Source: Pseudomonas sp. TH31 (GTDB taxonomy: Bacteria; Pseudomonadota; Gammaproteobacteria; Pseudomonadales; Pseudomonadaceae). From it: 64,000 bases of DNA. The first letter of the stretch is position 1, and each line of letters opens with the position of its first letter. Positions 46,750 through 55,237 of the stretch are shown here, one piece after another. The stretch covers positions 565,501 to 629,500 of the forward strand of contig NZ_JAEKEZ010000006.1 in assembly GCF_016650815.1 (NCBI RefSeq), in the 5' to 3' direction. Made by a program: the position numbers and the translations under genes. Below the pieces are notes generated by a model that saw only the letters and a program-made list of their open reading frames with translations, searched no databases and was not told where the DNA came from.

Positions 46750-47649
46750 TTAAGCCAGTTTCTGGGCAAGCACCGCAATATGCTCCGGCCCAATCCCGCA
46801 GCACCCGCCCAAATGACTGGCCCCACGCTTCTGCCAATCGGCGGCCCAGTGTAGATAACCCGGTGGGTCCAGATCCTCGCGCAACGGGTCGAGCCCGTCG
46901 TTGGCCGTCGCCTCTTTCGGTTGCGGCGGGAAGGCATTGGCGTACGCGCCGATATGAATATTCACCCCCAAGCGCTCGAACGTTTGCCGCGCCACATCTA
47001 TCGCCGCGCCGATCACTTCCGGCTGGCTGCAGTTGAACAGCAACGTCTCGACGCCCAGCTCAGCCGCCACTGCCGCCGCCTCGGCCACCGGCTCACCGGA
47101 ACGCAAACGCGGCACCTCGTCGGTGTCTTCATCCTTCAAGGTAAACGACAGCCAGAACGGCTTGCCGTCCTTTGGCAGACCGGCGTGGATCGCCCGCGCC
47201 TCGACGATTGAGCTCTGGGTTTCCGCCAGCCACAAGTCAACGTGCGGCGCGAGTCCCTTCACCAGTGGCGTCAGCAATTCAGTGACACGATCAGCGTTGA
47301 ACAAGTCAGGACGGTAAGAACCAAAAAGCGGCGGCAATGACCCGGCCACGCGTACCGGTTTGCCAGCCGCCTCGACTGCACGCCGCGCCAACTCACCGGC
47401 CAATGCCGCGAGAGCCTGACCTTCAGCGGCAAAACGCTCTTCGCCAATATGGAACGGCACCACCGCGTAGCTGTTGCTGGTGATGACGTTCGCACCGCTC
47501 TCGATGTAAGCCGCGTGCACCGCCTCTACCGCTTGCGGTGCTTCGCTCAAGGCCAGTGCCGACCATTCGGGCTGGCGGAACGGCGCACCTGCGCGCTGCA
47601 GCTCTCGGCCCATGCCGCCATCCAAAATCACTGTGCTTGCTGCGCTCAT
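46750..47649 (-). CDS. Homocysteine S-methyltransferase family protein
   Basis: 299 residues from ATG 47649 (MSAASTVILDGGMGRELQRA); two in-frame ATGs upstream give up to 12 more residues. The zinc ligands are the Cys in LLFNCSQPEVIGAAID near residue 212 and the pair in HLGGCCGIGPEHI near residue 285. The opening LDGGMGRELQRAG is typical. These enzymes methylate homocysteine from S-methylmethionine or a similar donor to make methionine. It is divergent from an amino-acid ABC transporter over 111 AT-rich bases, suggesting linked sulphur amino-acid uptake and use. Confidence 0.9.
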   Translation of the reverse strand: MSAASTVILDGGMGRELQRAGAPFRQPEWSALALSEAPQAVEAVHAAYIESGANVITSNSYAVVPFHIGEERFAAEGQALAALAGELARRAVEAAGKPVRVAGSLPPLFGSYRPDLFNADRVTELLTPLVKGLAPHVDLWLAETQSSIVEARAIHAGLPKDGKPFWLSFTLKDEDTDEVPRLRSGEPVAEAAAVAAELGVETLLFNCSQPEVIGAAIDVARQTFERLGVNIHIGAYANAFPPQPKEATANDGLDPLREDLDPPGYLHWAADWQKRGASHLGGCCGIGPEHIAVLAQKLA

Positions 47650-47760
47650 ATGCTTTTCACTCATATGCTTATGAAAATAACTCACTACCAGAGTAGTTCT
47701 TATAACTATTTAATACGCACCATTCGGTTAATAACAACCATTTTTTATCAGGGATCGACT

Positions 47761-48582
47761 GTGAAATTCCAACCGCTACTGGCCCTGGGCCTGACGATTC
47801 TGGCTGCCTCCACCCAAGCCTTCGGCGGCGCCACGCTCGATCGCGTCGAGCAAAAGAAAGAACTGGTGGGCGTGTTGATGGAGAGTTATCCACCATTCTC
47901 GTTCCTCAATGACCAGAACCAGCTCGACGGTTTCGACGTCGATGTGGCGAAAGCCGTGGCTGAGAAACTCGGGGTGAAACTGCGCCTCGAAACGCCGTCC
48001 TGGGACGTGATTGCCGCCGGTCGCTGGAGCGGTCGCTACGACATTTGCATCTGCTCCATGACCCCGAGCAAGGCCCGCGCCGAAGTCTTCGACTTCCCGG
48101 TGGAGTACTACGCTTCGCCGGCGGTGATCGTGGTCAACGCCAAGGATGATCGCATTCACAACGCCAAGGACCTGAGCGGCAAGAAAGTCGGACTCACCAG
48201 CGCTTCCAGCTACGAAAGCTACCTGAACAAAAACCTGGTGATCGAAGGCGCCGAAGACACGAAATTGCAGTACCCGTTCGAGGACGTGCAGATCGCCCCG
48301 TATGACACCGACAATGTCGCCTTCCAGGACCTGGGCCTGGGTGCCGGTGTTCGACTGGACGCGATCCTCACCAACCTGGTGACCGCGCAACCGCGCCTGA
48401 ACGAAGACCAGCGCTTCAAACTGGCCGGCGACCCGCTCTACTCGGAGCCAAACTCGGTGGCTATCGAAAAGGGCGACGCGCAGTGGGACGACAAAGTGCG
48501 GGCAGTCTTCGCCCAGCTGAAACAGGACGGCACGCTGAGCAAGCTCTCGCAAAAATGGATCGGCGCCGATATCAGCCAATGA
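47761..48582 (+). CDS. Amino-acid ABC transporter substrate-binding protein
   Basis: 273 residues from GTG 47761 with a leader (MKFQPLLALGLTILAASTQA). The SBP_bac_3 pattern is clear: ELVGVLMESYPPFSFLNDQN, LDGFDVDVAKAVAEKLGVKL, RYDICICSMTPSKARAEVFD, then ALTNLVTAQ-like DAILTNLVTAQPRLNED. The end SKLSQKWIGADIS is the usual closing motif. It binds a polar or sulphur amino acid. Its stop overlaps the permease start by 4 nt (ATGA). A longer frame exists upstream but lacks a start site and a leader. Confidence 0.93.
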   Translation: MKFQPLLALGLTILAASTQAFGGATLDRVEQKKELVGVLMESYPPFSFLNDQNQLDGFDVDVAKAVAEKLGVKLRLETPSWDVIAAGRWSGRYDICICSMTPSKARAEVFDFPVEYYASPAVIVVNAKDDRIHNAKDLSGKKVGLTSASSYESYLNKNLVIEGAEDTKLQYPFEDVQIAPYDTDNVAFQDLGLGAGVRLDAILTNLVTAQPRLNEDQRFKLAGDPLYSEPNSVAIEKGDAQWDDKVRAVFAQLKQDGTLSKLSQKWIGADISQ

Positions 48583-49415
48583 CTTCTTTCCCGACACCTC
48601 CCCAGCCACCGCAACCGGTGGCTGAGTCGCGGCTGCAACGGCTCTTCGGTTTCCGCACGCGTCTGTACCTGACCTGGGCGGCGATGCTCGGCTTGTTCGC
48701 CAGTTTCTTCCTGAGCTTCGACCTGAAGTTCTCGATCATCCTCGACAAACTTCCGAACCTCGTCGGCCTGCACCTGGCGCCCAACGGCTTTCTGCAAGGC
48801 GCGGCGCTGACGTTGTTTCTGTGCCTGTGCTCGATCGTCGCCTCGTCACTGCTGGGGTTCATCACCGCCCTGGCGCGGCTGTCGAAAAGCGCCGTGGCGT
48901 TCGGGGTTGCGAGTTTCTATGCCTCGTTCTTTCGCGGCACGCCGCTGCTGATCCAGATCCTGTTGATCTACCTCGGCCTGCCGCAGCTGGGCGTCGTGCC
49001 GGGCGCCATCGCGGCCGGGGTCATCGCCCTGTCGCTGAACTACGGCGCCTACCTGAGCGAAATCTTCCGCGCCGGCATCCTCGGCGTCCCCCACGGCCAA
49101 CGGGAAGCGTCACTGGCGCTGGGCATGCGCGAAACCGTGATCTTCTGGCGCGTCACCCTGCCCCAAGCCATGCGCACCATCATCCCGCCGACCACCAACC
49201 AATTCATCTCCATGCTCAAGGACTCGTCGCTGATCTCGGTGATGGGGGTTTGGGAAGTGATGTTTCTGGCGCAGTCGTATGGGCGGTCGAGCTATCGCTA
49301 CATCGAGATGCTAACGACCGCAGCGGTGATTTATTGGGTGATGTCGATTGGATTGGAGCTGGTTCAGGCAAGGATGGAGCGGCACTACGGGAAGGCGTAT
49401 TTGCATAACCGATAA
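48579..49415 (+). CDS. Amino-acid ABC transporter permease
   Basis: 278 residues from ATG 48579. After a proline-rich start the HisMQ-type core has five helices; the family motifs are SFYASFFRGTPLLIQILLIY, AYLSEIFRAGILGVPHGQRE, and the ATPase-coupling loop EASLALGMRETVIFWRVTLP followed by QAMRTIIPPTTNQF. With the upstream binding protein it should import an amino acid, but no ATPase gene follows: a terminator and the convergent pycB come next. The ATPase must be encoded elsewhere. Confidence 0.93.
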   Translation: MTSFPTPPQPPQPVAESRLQRLFGFRTRLYLTWAAMLGLFASFFLSFDLKFSIILDKLPNLVGLHLAPNGFLQGAALTLFLCLCSIVASSLLGFITALARLSKSAVAFGVASFYASFFRGTPLLIQILLIYLGLPQLGVVPGAIAAGVIALSLNYGAYLSEIFRAGILGVPHGQREASLALGMRETVIFWRVTLPQAMRTIIPPTTNQFISMLKDSSLISVMGVWEVMFLAQSYGRSSYRYIEMLTTAAVIYWVMSIGLELVQARMERHYGKAYLHNR

Positions 49416-49465
49416 CCCCCTTTATTCGTGGTGACTTGGTAACAGTGACTCGGCTAAAAACACGC

Positions 49466-49490
49466 AAAAAAGGGGAGCACATGCCCCCCG
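49466..49490 (-). terminator. Intrinsic terminator of pycB
   Basis: On the minus strand GGGGGGCA-TG-TGCTCCCC is followed by TTTTTT, about 30 nt after the pycB stop. Confidence 0.75.
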
Positions 49491-49521
49491 AGGTTTAAAG
49501 CGCTGTATCGAGGCCGTTATC

Positions 49522-51330
49522 TCAGCCTTCGATCTCAATCAGGATTTCGCCCGGATTTACCCGGTCGCCCTTGGCCACGTGGATGGCGATGACCTTGCCG
49601 GCGATGGCCGCCTGGACTTCGGTTTCCATCTTCATTGCTTCGGTGATCAGCACGGCTTGCCCGGCTTTCACGGTGTCGCCTTCCTTAACGAGCACATCGA
49701 CGATGTTGCCCGGCATGGTGGTGCTGACGTGACCCGGTGCCGTGGCTTGCTTGCGCTTACTGCTGCCGCCGCTGACGAATTCGTTAAGCGGTTCGAACAC
49801 CACTTCTTCCGGCATGCCGTCGATGGTCAGGTAGAAGTGACGCTTGCCTTCAGCCTTGACGCCGACACCGGTGATGTCGACGCGGTAGGTTTCGCCGTGG
49901 ACGTCGATGACGAACTCGGTCGGTACGCCTTCGCCGCCGACCGAGGCCACGCTGCCGGTTTCAGGAATCGGCAACAGTACTTCCGGGGTCAAGGTGCCGG
50001 CGTTGCGTTCTTCGAGAAACTTGCGACCGATGTCCGGGAACATGGCGTAGGTCAGCACGTCTTCTTCAGACTTGGCGACAGCACCGATTTCGGCACGCAG
50101 CTTGGTCATTTCCGGCTTGAGCAGGTCGGCCGGACGAACGTCGATCACCTCTTCGCTGCCGATGGCCTGGCGACGCAGTTTCTCGTTCACCGTGCCCGGC
50201 GCTTTGCCGTAGCCGCCTTGCAGGTAAAGTTTCACTTCGTTGGTGATGGTTTTATAGCGCTCGCCGGCCAGCACATTGAAGAACGCCTGGGTGCCGACAA
50301 TCTGCGAGGTCGGGGTCACCAGCGGCGGGAAGCCGAGGTCTTCACGAACCCGCGGGATTTCCGCCAGCACTTCGCTCATGCGGTTCAGCGCGCCCTGCTC
50401 TTTCAACTGGTTTGCGAGGTTGGAAATCATCCCGCCCGGCACCTGGTTGACTTGAACACGGGTATCGACAGCGGTGAACTCACTTTCGAACTGGTGGTAC
50501 TTCTTGCGTACGGCGTAGAAGTACAAGCCGATCTCTTGCAGCAGTTCCAGGTTCAAACCGGTGTCGAACTCGCTGCCTTTAAGGGCGGCGACCATCGATT
50601 CGGTGCCCGGGTGGCTGGTGCCCCAGGCGAAGCTGGAGATCGCGGTGTCGATGTGATCGGCACCGTTTTCGATGGCCTTGAGTTGGCACATCGCGGCCAG
50701 ACCCGCAGTATCGTGGGAGTGGATGAACACCGGCAACGATTGCTCGCTTTTCAGTGCCTTGACCAGTTCGCCAGTGGCGTAAGGGGTCAGCAGGCCGGCC
50801 ATGTCCTTGATCGCCACCGAGTCGCAACCCATGGCCTCCATTTGCTTGGCTTGCGCCACGAACGCCCCAATGGTGTGCACCGGGCTGGTGGTGTAAGCGA
50901 TGGTGCCCTGGGCATGTTTGCCGGCGGCTTTCACCGCTTCGATGGCCACGCGCAGGTTACGCACGTCGTTCATCGCGTCGAAAATGCGGAACACGTCGAT
51001 GCCGTTGACCGCTGCTTTAGCGACGAAGGCTTTGACCACGTCGTCGCTGTAATGGCGGTAACCCAGCAGGTTCTGGCCACGCAGGAGCATTTGCAAGCGC
51101 GTGTTAGGCAACGCCGCGCGCAGTTGGCGCAGGCGCTCCCACGGGTCTTCTTTAAGGAAGCGTACGCAGGCGTCGAAGGTCGCGCCGCCCCAGCACTCCA
51201 GCGACCAGTAGCCGACTTTGTCGAGCTTGTCGCAGATCGGCAGCATGTCTTCGGTGCGCATGCGGGTGGCGAGCAGCGATTGGTGGGCGTCGCGCAGGAT
51301 GGTGTCGGTTACGAAGATTTTTTTACTCAT
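49522..51330 (-). CDS. pycB: Pyruvate carboxylase subunit B (carboxyltransferase and biotin carrier; oadA-like)
   Basis: 602 residues from ATG 51330 (MSKKIFVTDTILRDAHQSLL). The HMGL-type carboxyltransferase barrel has the substrate motif DAHQSLLATRMRTEDM and metal ligands in FIHSHDTAGLAAMCQLKAIE. A PycA/OadA conserved domain follows (around 300-470), then a linker (KRKQATAPGHVST) and a biotinyl domain with Lys567 in LITEAMKMETEV. It transfers CO2 from biotin to pyruvate to form oxaloacetate. Often labelled oadA by sequence, but with the adjacent pycA and no membrane decarboxylase subunits the carboxylase role is better supported. Confidence 0.93.
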   Translation of the reverse strand: MSKKIFVTDTILRDAHQSLLATRMRTEDMLPICDKLDKVGYWSLECWGGATFDACVRFLKEDPWERLRQLRAALPNTRLQMLLRGQNLLGYRHYSDDVVKAFVAKAAVNGIDVFRIFDAMNDVRNLRVAIEAVKAAGKHAQGTIAYTTSPVHTIGAFVAQAKQMEAMGCDSVAIKDMAGLLTPYATGELVKALKSEQSLPVFIHSHDTAGLAAMCQLKAIENGADHIDTAISSFAWGTSHPGTESMVAALKGSEFDTGLNLELLQEIGLYFYAVRKKYHQFESEFTAVDTRVQVNQVPGGMISNLANQLKEQGALNRMSEVLAEIPRVREDLGFPPLVTPTSQIVGTQAFFNVLAGERYKTITNEVKLYLQGGYGKAPGTVNEKLRRQAIGSEEVIDVRPADLLKPEMTKLRAEIGAVAKSEEDVLTYAMFPDIGRKFLEERNAGTLTPEVLLPIPETGSVASVGGEGVPTEFVIDVHGETYRVDITGVGVKAEGKRHFYLTIDGMPEEVVFEPLNEFVSGGSSKRKQATAPGHVSTTMPGNIVDVLVKEGDTVKAGQAVLITEAMKMETEVQAAIAGKVIAIHVAKGDRVNPGEILIEIEG

Positions 51331-51341
51331 TGTTCTATTCC

Positions 51342-52757
51342 TCACAGGCCTGCGTGGGCGGCGATGGCGGCAGCGATGGCCAGGGCCAGCTCTTCGGGTT
51401 TGCGCTTGATCGAGTAGTTGGTCAGTTCAGGGTGGCTTTCAACGAAGCTGGTGTTGAACTGGCCGCTACGGAATTCCGGGTTGCGCAGGATTTCCTGGTA
51501 GTACGCGGCGGTGGTCTTGACCCCTTGCAGACGCATGTCGTCGAGGGCGCGCAAGCCACGGTCCATCGCCTCTTCCCAGGTCAACGCCCACACCACCAGT
51601 TTCAGGCACATGGAGTCGTAGAACGGCGGAATGGTGTAGCCGGTGTAGATCGCCGTGTCGGTCCGCACGCCGGGGCCACCGGGTGCGTAGTAACGGGTGA
51701 TCTTGCCGAAGCTCGGCAGGAAGTTGTTTTTCGGGTCTTCGGCGTTGATCCGGAATTGCAGCGCGAAACCACGGTGCTGGATGTCTTCCTGTTTCACCGA
51801 AAGCGGCAGGCCGGACGCGATGCGGATCTGCTCACGCACAATGTCGATACCGGTGATTTCTTCGGTGATGGTGTGTTCCACCTGCACCTGGGTGTTCATC
51901 TCCATGAAGTACACCTCACCCTCGGCGAGCAGGAACTCCACGGTACCGGCGTTCTCGTAACCCACAGCCTTGGCCGCACGCACCGACAGGTCGCCGATGT
52001 AGGCGCGCTGCTCCGGGGTCAGTTGCGGGCTCGGGGCAATCTCGATCAGCTTCTGGTTACGGCGCTGGATCGAGCAATCACGCTCGAACAGATGCACGAC
52101 GTTGCCAAAGCTGTCGCCGAGGATCTGCGCTTCGATGTGCTTCGGATTGACGATGCATTTTTCCAGGAACACTTCCGCCGAACCAAAGGCCTTGGTTGCT
52201 TCGGAAATAACCCGTGGAAAAGCTTGTTCGAGATCTTCGCGGCTGTCGCAGCGACGGATACCACGACCACCACCACCGGAGGTGGCCTTGAGCATGACCG
52301 GATAACCGATACGGTCGCCTTCGACCAAGGCTTCGGCGATGTCCGCGACGTTGCCTTCGGTGCCCGGCGTGACCGGCACACCGGCCTTGATCATGCTGCG
52401 ACGTGCTTCTGTCTTGTCGCCCATGCGGCGAATGACTTCAGCCGATGGACCAATAAACTTGATGCCGCGCTCTGCGCAGATATCTGCCAGTTCAGCGTTT
52501 TCCGAGAGAAATCCGTAGCCGGGATGCAACGCATCACAACCGGTTTCCACCGCCAGGTTCACCAATTTTCGCGCATTCAGATAACCGGCCAGTGGCTCGG
52601 CACCAATGCTGTGGGCCTCATCCGCACGCTTGACATGCAAGGCATGGCGGTCGGCGTCGGAATAGATCGCGACCGAGCGAATGCCCATCTCGGCGCAGGC
52701 ACGCACGATGCGTACGGCAATCTCACCACGGTTGGCGATCAGGATCTTTGTTATCAC
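51342..52757 (-). CDS. pycA: Pyruvate carboxylase subunit A (biotin carboxylase)
   Basis: 471 residues, MITKILIANRGEIAVRIVRA. The N-terminal carbamoyl-phosphate-synthase-like domain has GYGFLSENAELADICAERGI; the ATP-grasp domain has MLKATSGGGGRGIRRCDSRE and MNTQVQVEHTITEEITGIDI; the C-terminal domain includes FALQFRINAEDPKNNFLPSF. It carboxylates the biotin of PycB with ATP and bicarbonate. It is longer-lived as AccC in most cells; here the pycB gene 11 nt downstream and the divergent LysR gene identify it as PycA. Together they refill the TCA cycle. Confidence 0.95.
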   Translation of the reverse strand: MITKILIANRGEIAVRIVRACAEMGIRSVAIYSDADRHALHVKRADEAHSIGAEPLAGYLNARKLVNLAVETGCDALHPGYGFLSENAELADICAERGIKFIGPSAEVIRRMGDKTEARRSMIKAGVPVTPGTEGNVADIAEALVEGDRIGYPVMLKATSGGGGRGIRRCDSREDLEQAFPRVISEATKAFGSAEVFLEKCIVNPKHIEAQILGDSFGNVVHLFERDCSIQRRNQKLIEIAPSPQLTPEQRAYIGDLSVRAAKAVGYENAGTVEFLLAEGEVYFMEMNTQVQVEHTITEEITGIDIVREQIRIASGLPLSVKQEDIQHRGFALQFRINAEDPKNNFLPSFGKITRYYAPGGPGVRTDTAIYTGYTIPPFYDSMCLKLVVWALTWEEAMDRGLRALDDMRLQGVKTTAAYYQEILRNPEFRSGQFNTSFVESHPELTNYSIKRKPEELALAIAAAIAAHAGL

Positions 52758-52813
52758 TTGGAGGTTCCCTTGAGCCGGTGGTACCCACGACCTGCTAGAC
52801 CAGGTCGACGCGT

Positions 52814-52835
52814 GACTAAATGTTTCAATTTAGTC
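52814..52835. promoter_or_regulatory. Perfect inverted repeat in the pycA leader
   Basis: GACTAAA-TGTTTCAA-TTTAGTC lies 57-78 nt upstream of the pycA start. It could be an operator or an RNA hairpin; no T-run follows. Confidence 0.4.
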
Positions 52836-52894
52836 GCAGCCCCACACTAGCCCCCATGAGGGATTAACAAAAATGATTAATAATTGGGTCAGGC

Positions 52895-52910
52895 ATAAGT
52901 AAAGACTTAT
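52895..52910. promoter_or_regulatory. Candidate LysR-type site between pycA and its regulator
   Basis: ATAAGT-AAAG-ACTTAT, a perfect 6-bp inverted repeat 38 nt before the LysR start and about 140 nt before pycA, in the expected place for an autoregulatory site. Confidence 0.5.
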
Positions 52911-52947
52911 AGTTGATTCACCGGCCCGTGGTGAGAGCACCTATAAA

Positions 52948-53910
52948 ATGCGTAAGTCCTTGATGCGTATGACATTACGTCAATTACAGATCTTCAATGA
53001 AGTCTGTGATTTGAGGTCCTACAGCCGCGCGGCTGATGAAATGTCCCTTACACAACCTGCCGTGAGCCTACAGATTCGTCAACTCGAGGAGCTGATTGGC
53101 CAGCCTTTGTTCGATTACGTCGGCAAAAAACTCTACATGACCGAGGCGGCCGAAGCCCTTCAACGCGCCAGCCGGGACATTTTCGGGCGCCTGGAAAACC
53201 TCGACATGCAGCTATCGGACATGCAGGGCTCGCTGCAGGGCCAACTGAAACTCGCGGTGGAGTCCAGTGCCAAGTATTTCGTGCCGCACTTGTTTGCCGC
53301 GTTCAAGCGCCAGCACCCGGAAGTGAACCTGCACCTGACCGTCGTGAATCGCGGCCAGGTCATCCGGCGCCTGTCGGACAACCGCGATGACCTGGTCATC
53401 ATGTCGATGGTGCCGCAGGACATGGGCCTGGAGTTCCTGCCGTTCCTTAATAATCCGATCGTGGCCGTGGCGCCACCGGATCATCCGCTGTGCCACATGG
53501 GGCCACTGCGCTTGCAGGATCTGGAGCCTTACACGCTGCTGATGCGCGAACCAGGGTCCGGTACGCGGATGGCGTGCGAAGAGTATTTCAAAGAGAAGCG
53601 CGTGCACTTCACACAGACCCAGGAGGTCGCGTCGGCTGAAGCCCAGCGTGAGTGCGTACTGGCCGGCCTGGGCGTCGCGCTGTTGACGCGCCACGCCCTG
53701 AACCTGGAGTTGGCGACCGGCGGACTCATTGAGCTGCCGGTCGAAGAGCTGCCGCTGTATCGCAGCTGGTGCCTGGTGCAGGCCAAGGCTAAACGCCTGT
53801 CACCGGTGGCTCACGCGTTCCTTGCGTTTATCCGCAGCGAGCGGGTGCAGATCAGCGCGCTGGTTGAGCGTTTCGACGGGAAGCTACGGGAGCTGCCTGC
53901 CAATAGTTAA
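52948..53910 (+). CDS. pycR: LysR-family regulator of the pyc operon
   Basis: 320 residues, MRKSLMRMTLRQLQIFNEVC; a start at MTLRQL (residue 8) is also possible. Helix-turn-helix SYSRAADEMSLTQPAVSLQI; effector domain with LKLAVESSAKYFVPHLFAAF and NPIVAVAPPDHPLCHM. It resembles CbbR/CysB-like anabolic regulators. Divergent position from pycA and the palindrome between them support control of pyruvate carboxylase; in P. aeruginosa the gene in this position was called pycR (from memory). Its 3' end overlaps a convergent small gene by 59 nt. Confidence 0.9.
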   Translation: MRKSLMRMTLRQLQIFNEVCDLRSYSRAADEMSLTQPAVSLQIRQLEELIGQPLFDYVGKKLYMTEAAEALQRASRDIFGRLENLDMQLSDMQGSLQGQLKLAVESSAKYFVPHLFAAFKRQHPEVNLHLTVVNRGQVIRRLSDNRDDLVIMSMVPQDMGLEFLPFLNNPIVAVAPPDHPLCHMGPLRLQDLEPYTLLMREPGSGTRMACEEYFKEKRVHFTQTQEVASAEAQRECVLAGLGVALLTRHALNLELATGGLIELPVEELPLYRSWCLVQAKAKRLSPVAHAFLAFIRSERVQISALVERFDGKLRELPANS

Positions 53911-54064
53911 GTTCCAGCTCATCAGGAAAATCGCCAATCTCGGCTAGAAGCTGACGACGTTCGCAGCGATCTTCGATAGCGCGGCGAAATTCCATGCGAC
54001 GCTGGTCTTCTTGCTGACGACGGGTTTTCAGGGCGCTGTTGCGTTCTTCGTAGGGCTGGGCCAT
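53852..54064 (-). CDS. PA3496-like small conserved protein
   Basis: 70 residues, MAQPYEERNSALKTRRQQED, then QRRMEFRRAIEDRCERRQLL. The very basic, charged helical stretch KTRRQQEDQRRMEFRRAIE is conserved in Pseudomonas small proteins of the PA3496 type, whose role is uncertain. It overlaps the 3' end of the LysR gene on the other strand. Called because the pattern matches that family and composition fits coding; I am less sure of the C-terminal 15 residues. Confidence 0.6.
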   Translation of the reverse strand: MAQPYEERNSALKTRRQQEDQRRMEFRRAIEDRCERRQLLAEIGDFPDELELNYWQAAPVASRRNAQPAR

Positions 54065-54181
54065 TTCGAGTCTCCCAAGGCGAGTACGGGAGTTACACGA
54101 TGAACGCGGGGGATGACGGTTTGGCGGCGGGCGGGTTACAGGGATGTGAATATTGGCGGGTTATGCAGGCAGCCCAAAAGC

Positions 54182-54220
54182 AAAGATCGTCCGAACGCGG
54201 GCCGCGTTCGGACGATCTTT
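54182..54220 (-). terminator. Palindromic hairpin after the RpiR gene, likely terminator
   Basis: AAAGATCGTCCGAACGCGG and its complement form a long stem; on the minus strand it is followed by TTTGCTTTTGG, 4 nt after the RpiR stop. The arm sequence is the core of the large inverted-repeat elements at 43044 and 55238. Confidence 0.6.
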
Positions 54221-54224
54221 GATC

Positions 54225-55091
54225 TTAGTCGTCCAGCGCTTTCACCGACTTGGGCGACAGCCGCAGGCTACGAAGGCTGCGCTTGACGCTCTTGAGGTGG
54301 TTAACCAGGCTCGGCCCACGTGCCATGGCCACGCCCATGGCCAATACGTCGATCACCACCAGGTGAGCGATCCGCGAGGTCAACGGCGTGTAGATTTCGG
54401 TATCTTCGTGCACGTCAATCGCCAGGTTGACGGTCGACAGCTCGGCCAGCGGCGTCTGGCTCGGGCACAGGGTGATCAACGAGGCGCCGCTTTCACGCAC
54501 CAGGTTGGCCGTGATCAACAAATCCTTGGAACGCCCGGACTGGGAAATACAGATTGCCACGTCGGTCGGCTTCAACGTTACCGCCGACATTGCCTGCATA
54601 TGCGGGTCGGAATAGGCCGCTGCAGTCAGCAGCAATCGGAAGAATTTGTGCTGGGCGTCAGCCGCCACTGCACCCGACGCGCCAAAGCCATAGAACTCGA
54701 CGCGCTGGGCCTGAGACATGAGCGACACCGCCCGCTGCAACTCGACCGGATCAAGCTTCTCGCGAACCTCCATCAACGTGTGCAACGTGGTGTCGAAGAT
54801 TTTCAGGCTGTAGTCAGCGACCGAATCGTCTTCATGAATCGCGAACTGCCCGAAGCTCGCTCCGGCCGCCAGGCTCTGTGCCAGCTTCAGCTTCAAGTCC
54901 TGGAAACCGGAACAACCGATGGCGCGGCAAAAGCGCACGATGGTCGGCTCGCTGATGCCCACACTGTGGGCCAGGTCGGCCATGGAGCTGTGCATCACCG
55001 CCGCAGGATCAAGTAGCACATGGTCGGCGACCTTGAGCTCCGACTTGCGTAACAGGTGGCGTGACTGGGCGATGTGTTGCAGCAGATTCAA
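54225..55091 (-). CDS. RpiR/HexR-family transcriptional regulator
   Basis: 288 residues, MNLLQHIAQSRHLLRKSELK. N-terminal RpiR helix-turn-helix (MADLAHSVGISEPTIVRFCR, residues 37-56) and a C-terminal SIS phosphosugar-binding domain (VEFYGFGASGAVAADAQHKF, AICISQSGRSKDLLITANLV). HexR itself binds 2-keto-3-deoxy-6-phosphogluconate and controls glucose genes; this protein is close to it but none of the zwf/edd genes is adjacent, so it may be a paralogue near pyc. A perfect TGTAGT-TAT-ACTACA palindrome 48 bp upstream suggests autoregulation. Confidence 0.88.
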   Translation of the reverse strand: MNLLQHIAQSRHLLRKSELKVADHVLLDPAAVMHSSMADLAHSVGISEPTIVRFCRAIGCSGFQDLKLKLAQSLAAGASFGQFAIHEDDSVADYSLKIFDTTLHTLMEVREKLDPVELQRAVSLMSQAQRVEFYGFGASGAVAADAQHKFFRLLLTAAAYSDPHMQAMSAVTLKPTDVAICISQSGRSKDLLITANLVRESGASLITLCPSQTPLAELSTVNLAIDVHEDTEIYTPLTSRIAHLVVIDVLAMGVAMARGPSLVNHLKSVKRSLRSLRLSPKSVKALDD

Positions 55092-55138
55092 AGGGGTCGA
55101 CTCTTTGTTATTGGCAGGTGCCGGGGATGTAGCACGCT

Positions 55139-55153
55139 TGTAGTTATACTACA
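55139..55153. promoter_or_regulatory. HexR-type palindrome upstream of the RpiR gene
   Basis: TGTAGTTATACTACA is a perfect inverted repeat with a 3-base centre, matching the TGTArT-N3-AYTACA type reported for HexR in gamma-proteobacteria. It lies 48-62 nt upstream of the start. Confidence 0.6.
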
Positions 55154-55237
55154 TGAATCGGCTTTTTGCCTGCTCAATGCGTAACTCGATGTCCCCATTC
55201 CACACGTCATACACCCCATGTAGCACCTTTGGCCCTC

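Noticed and set aside
49522..51330. Oxaloacetate decarboxylase alpha subunit (oadA)
   Set aside because: The sequence class is shared, but there are no beta/gamma membrane subunits and the biotin carboxylase pycA is adjacent.
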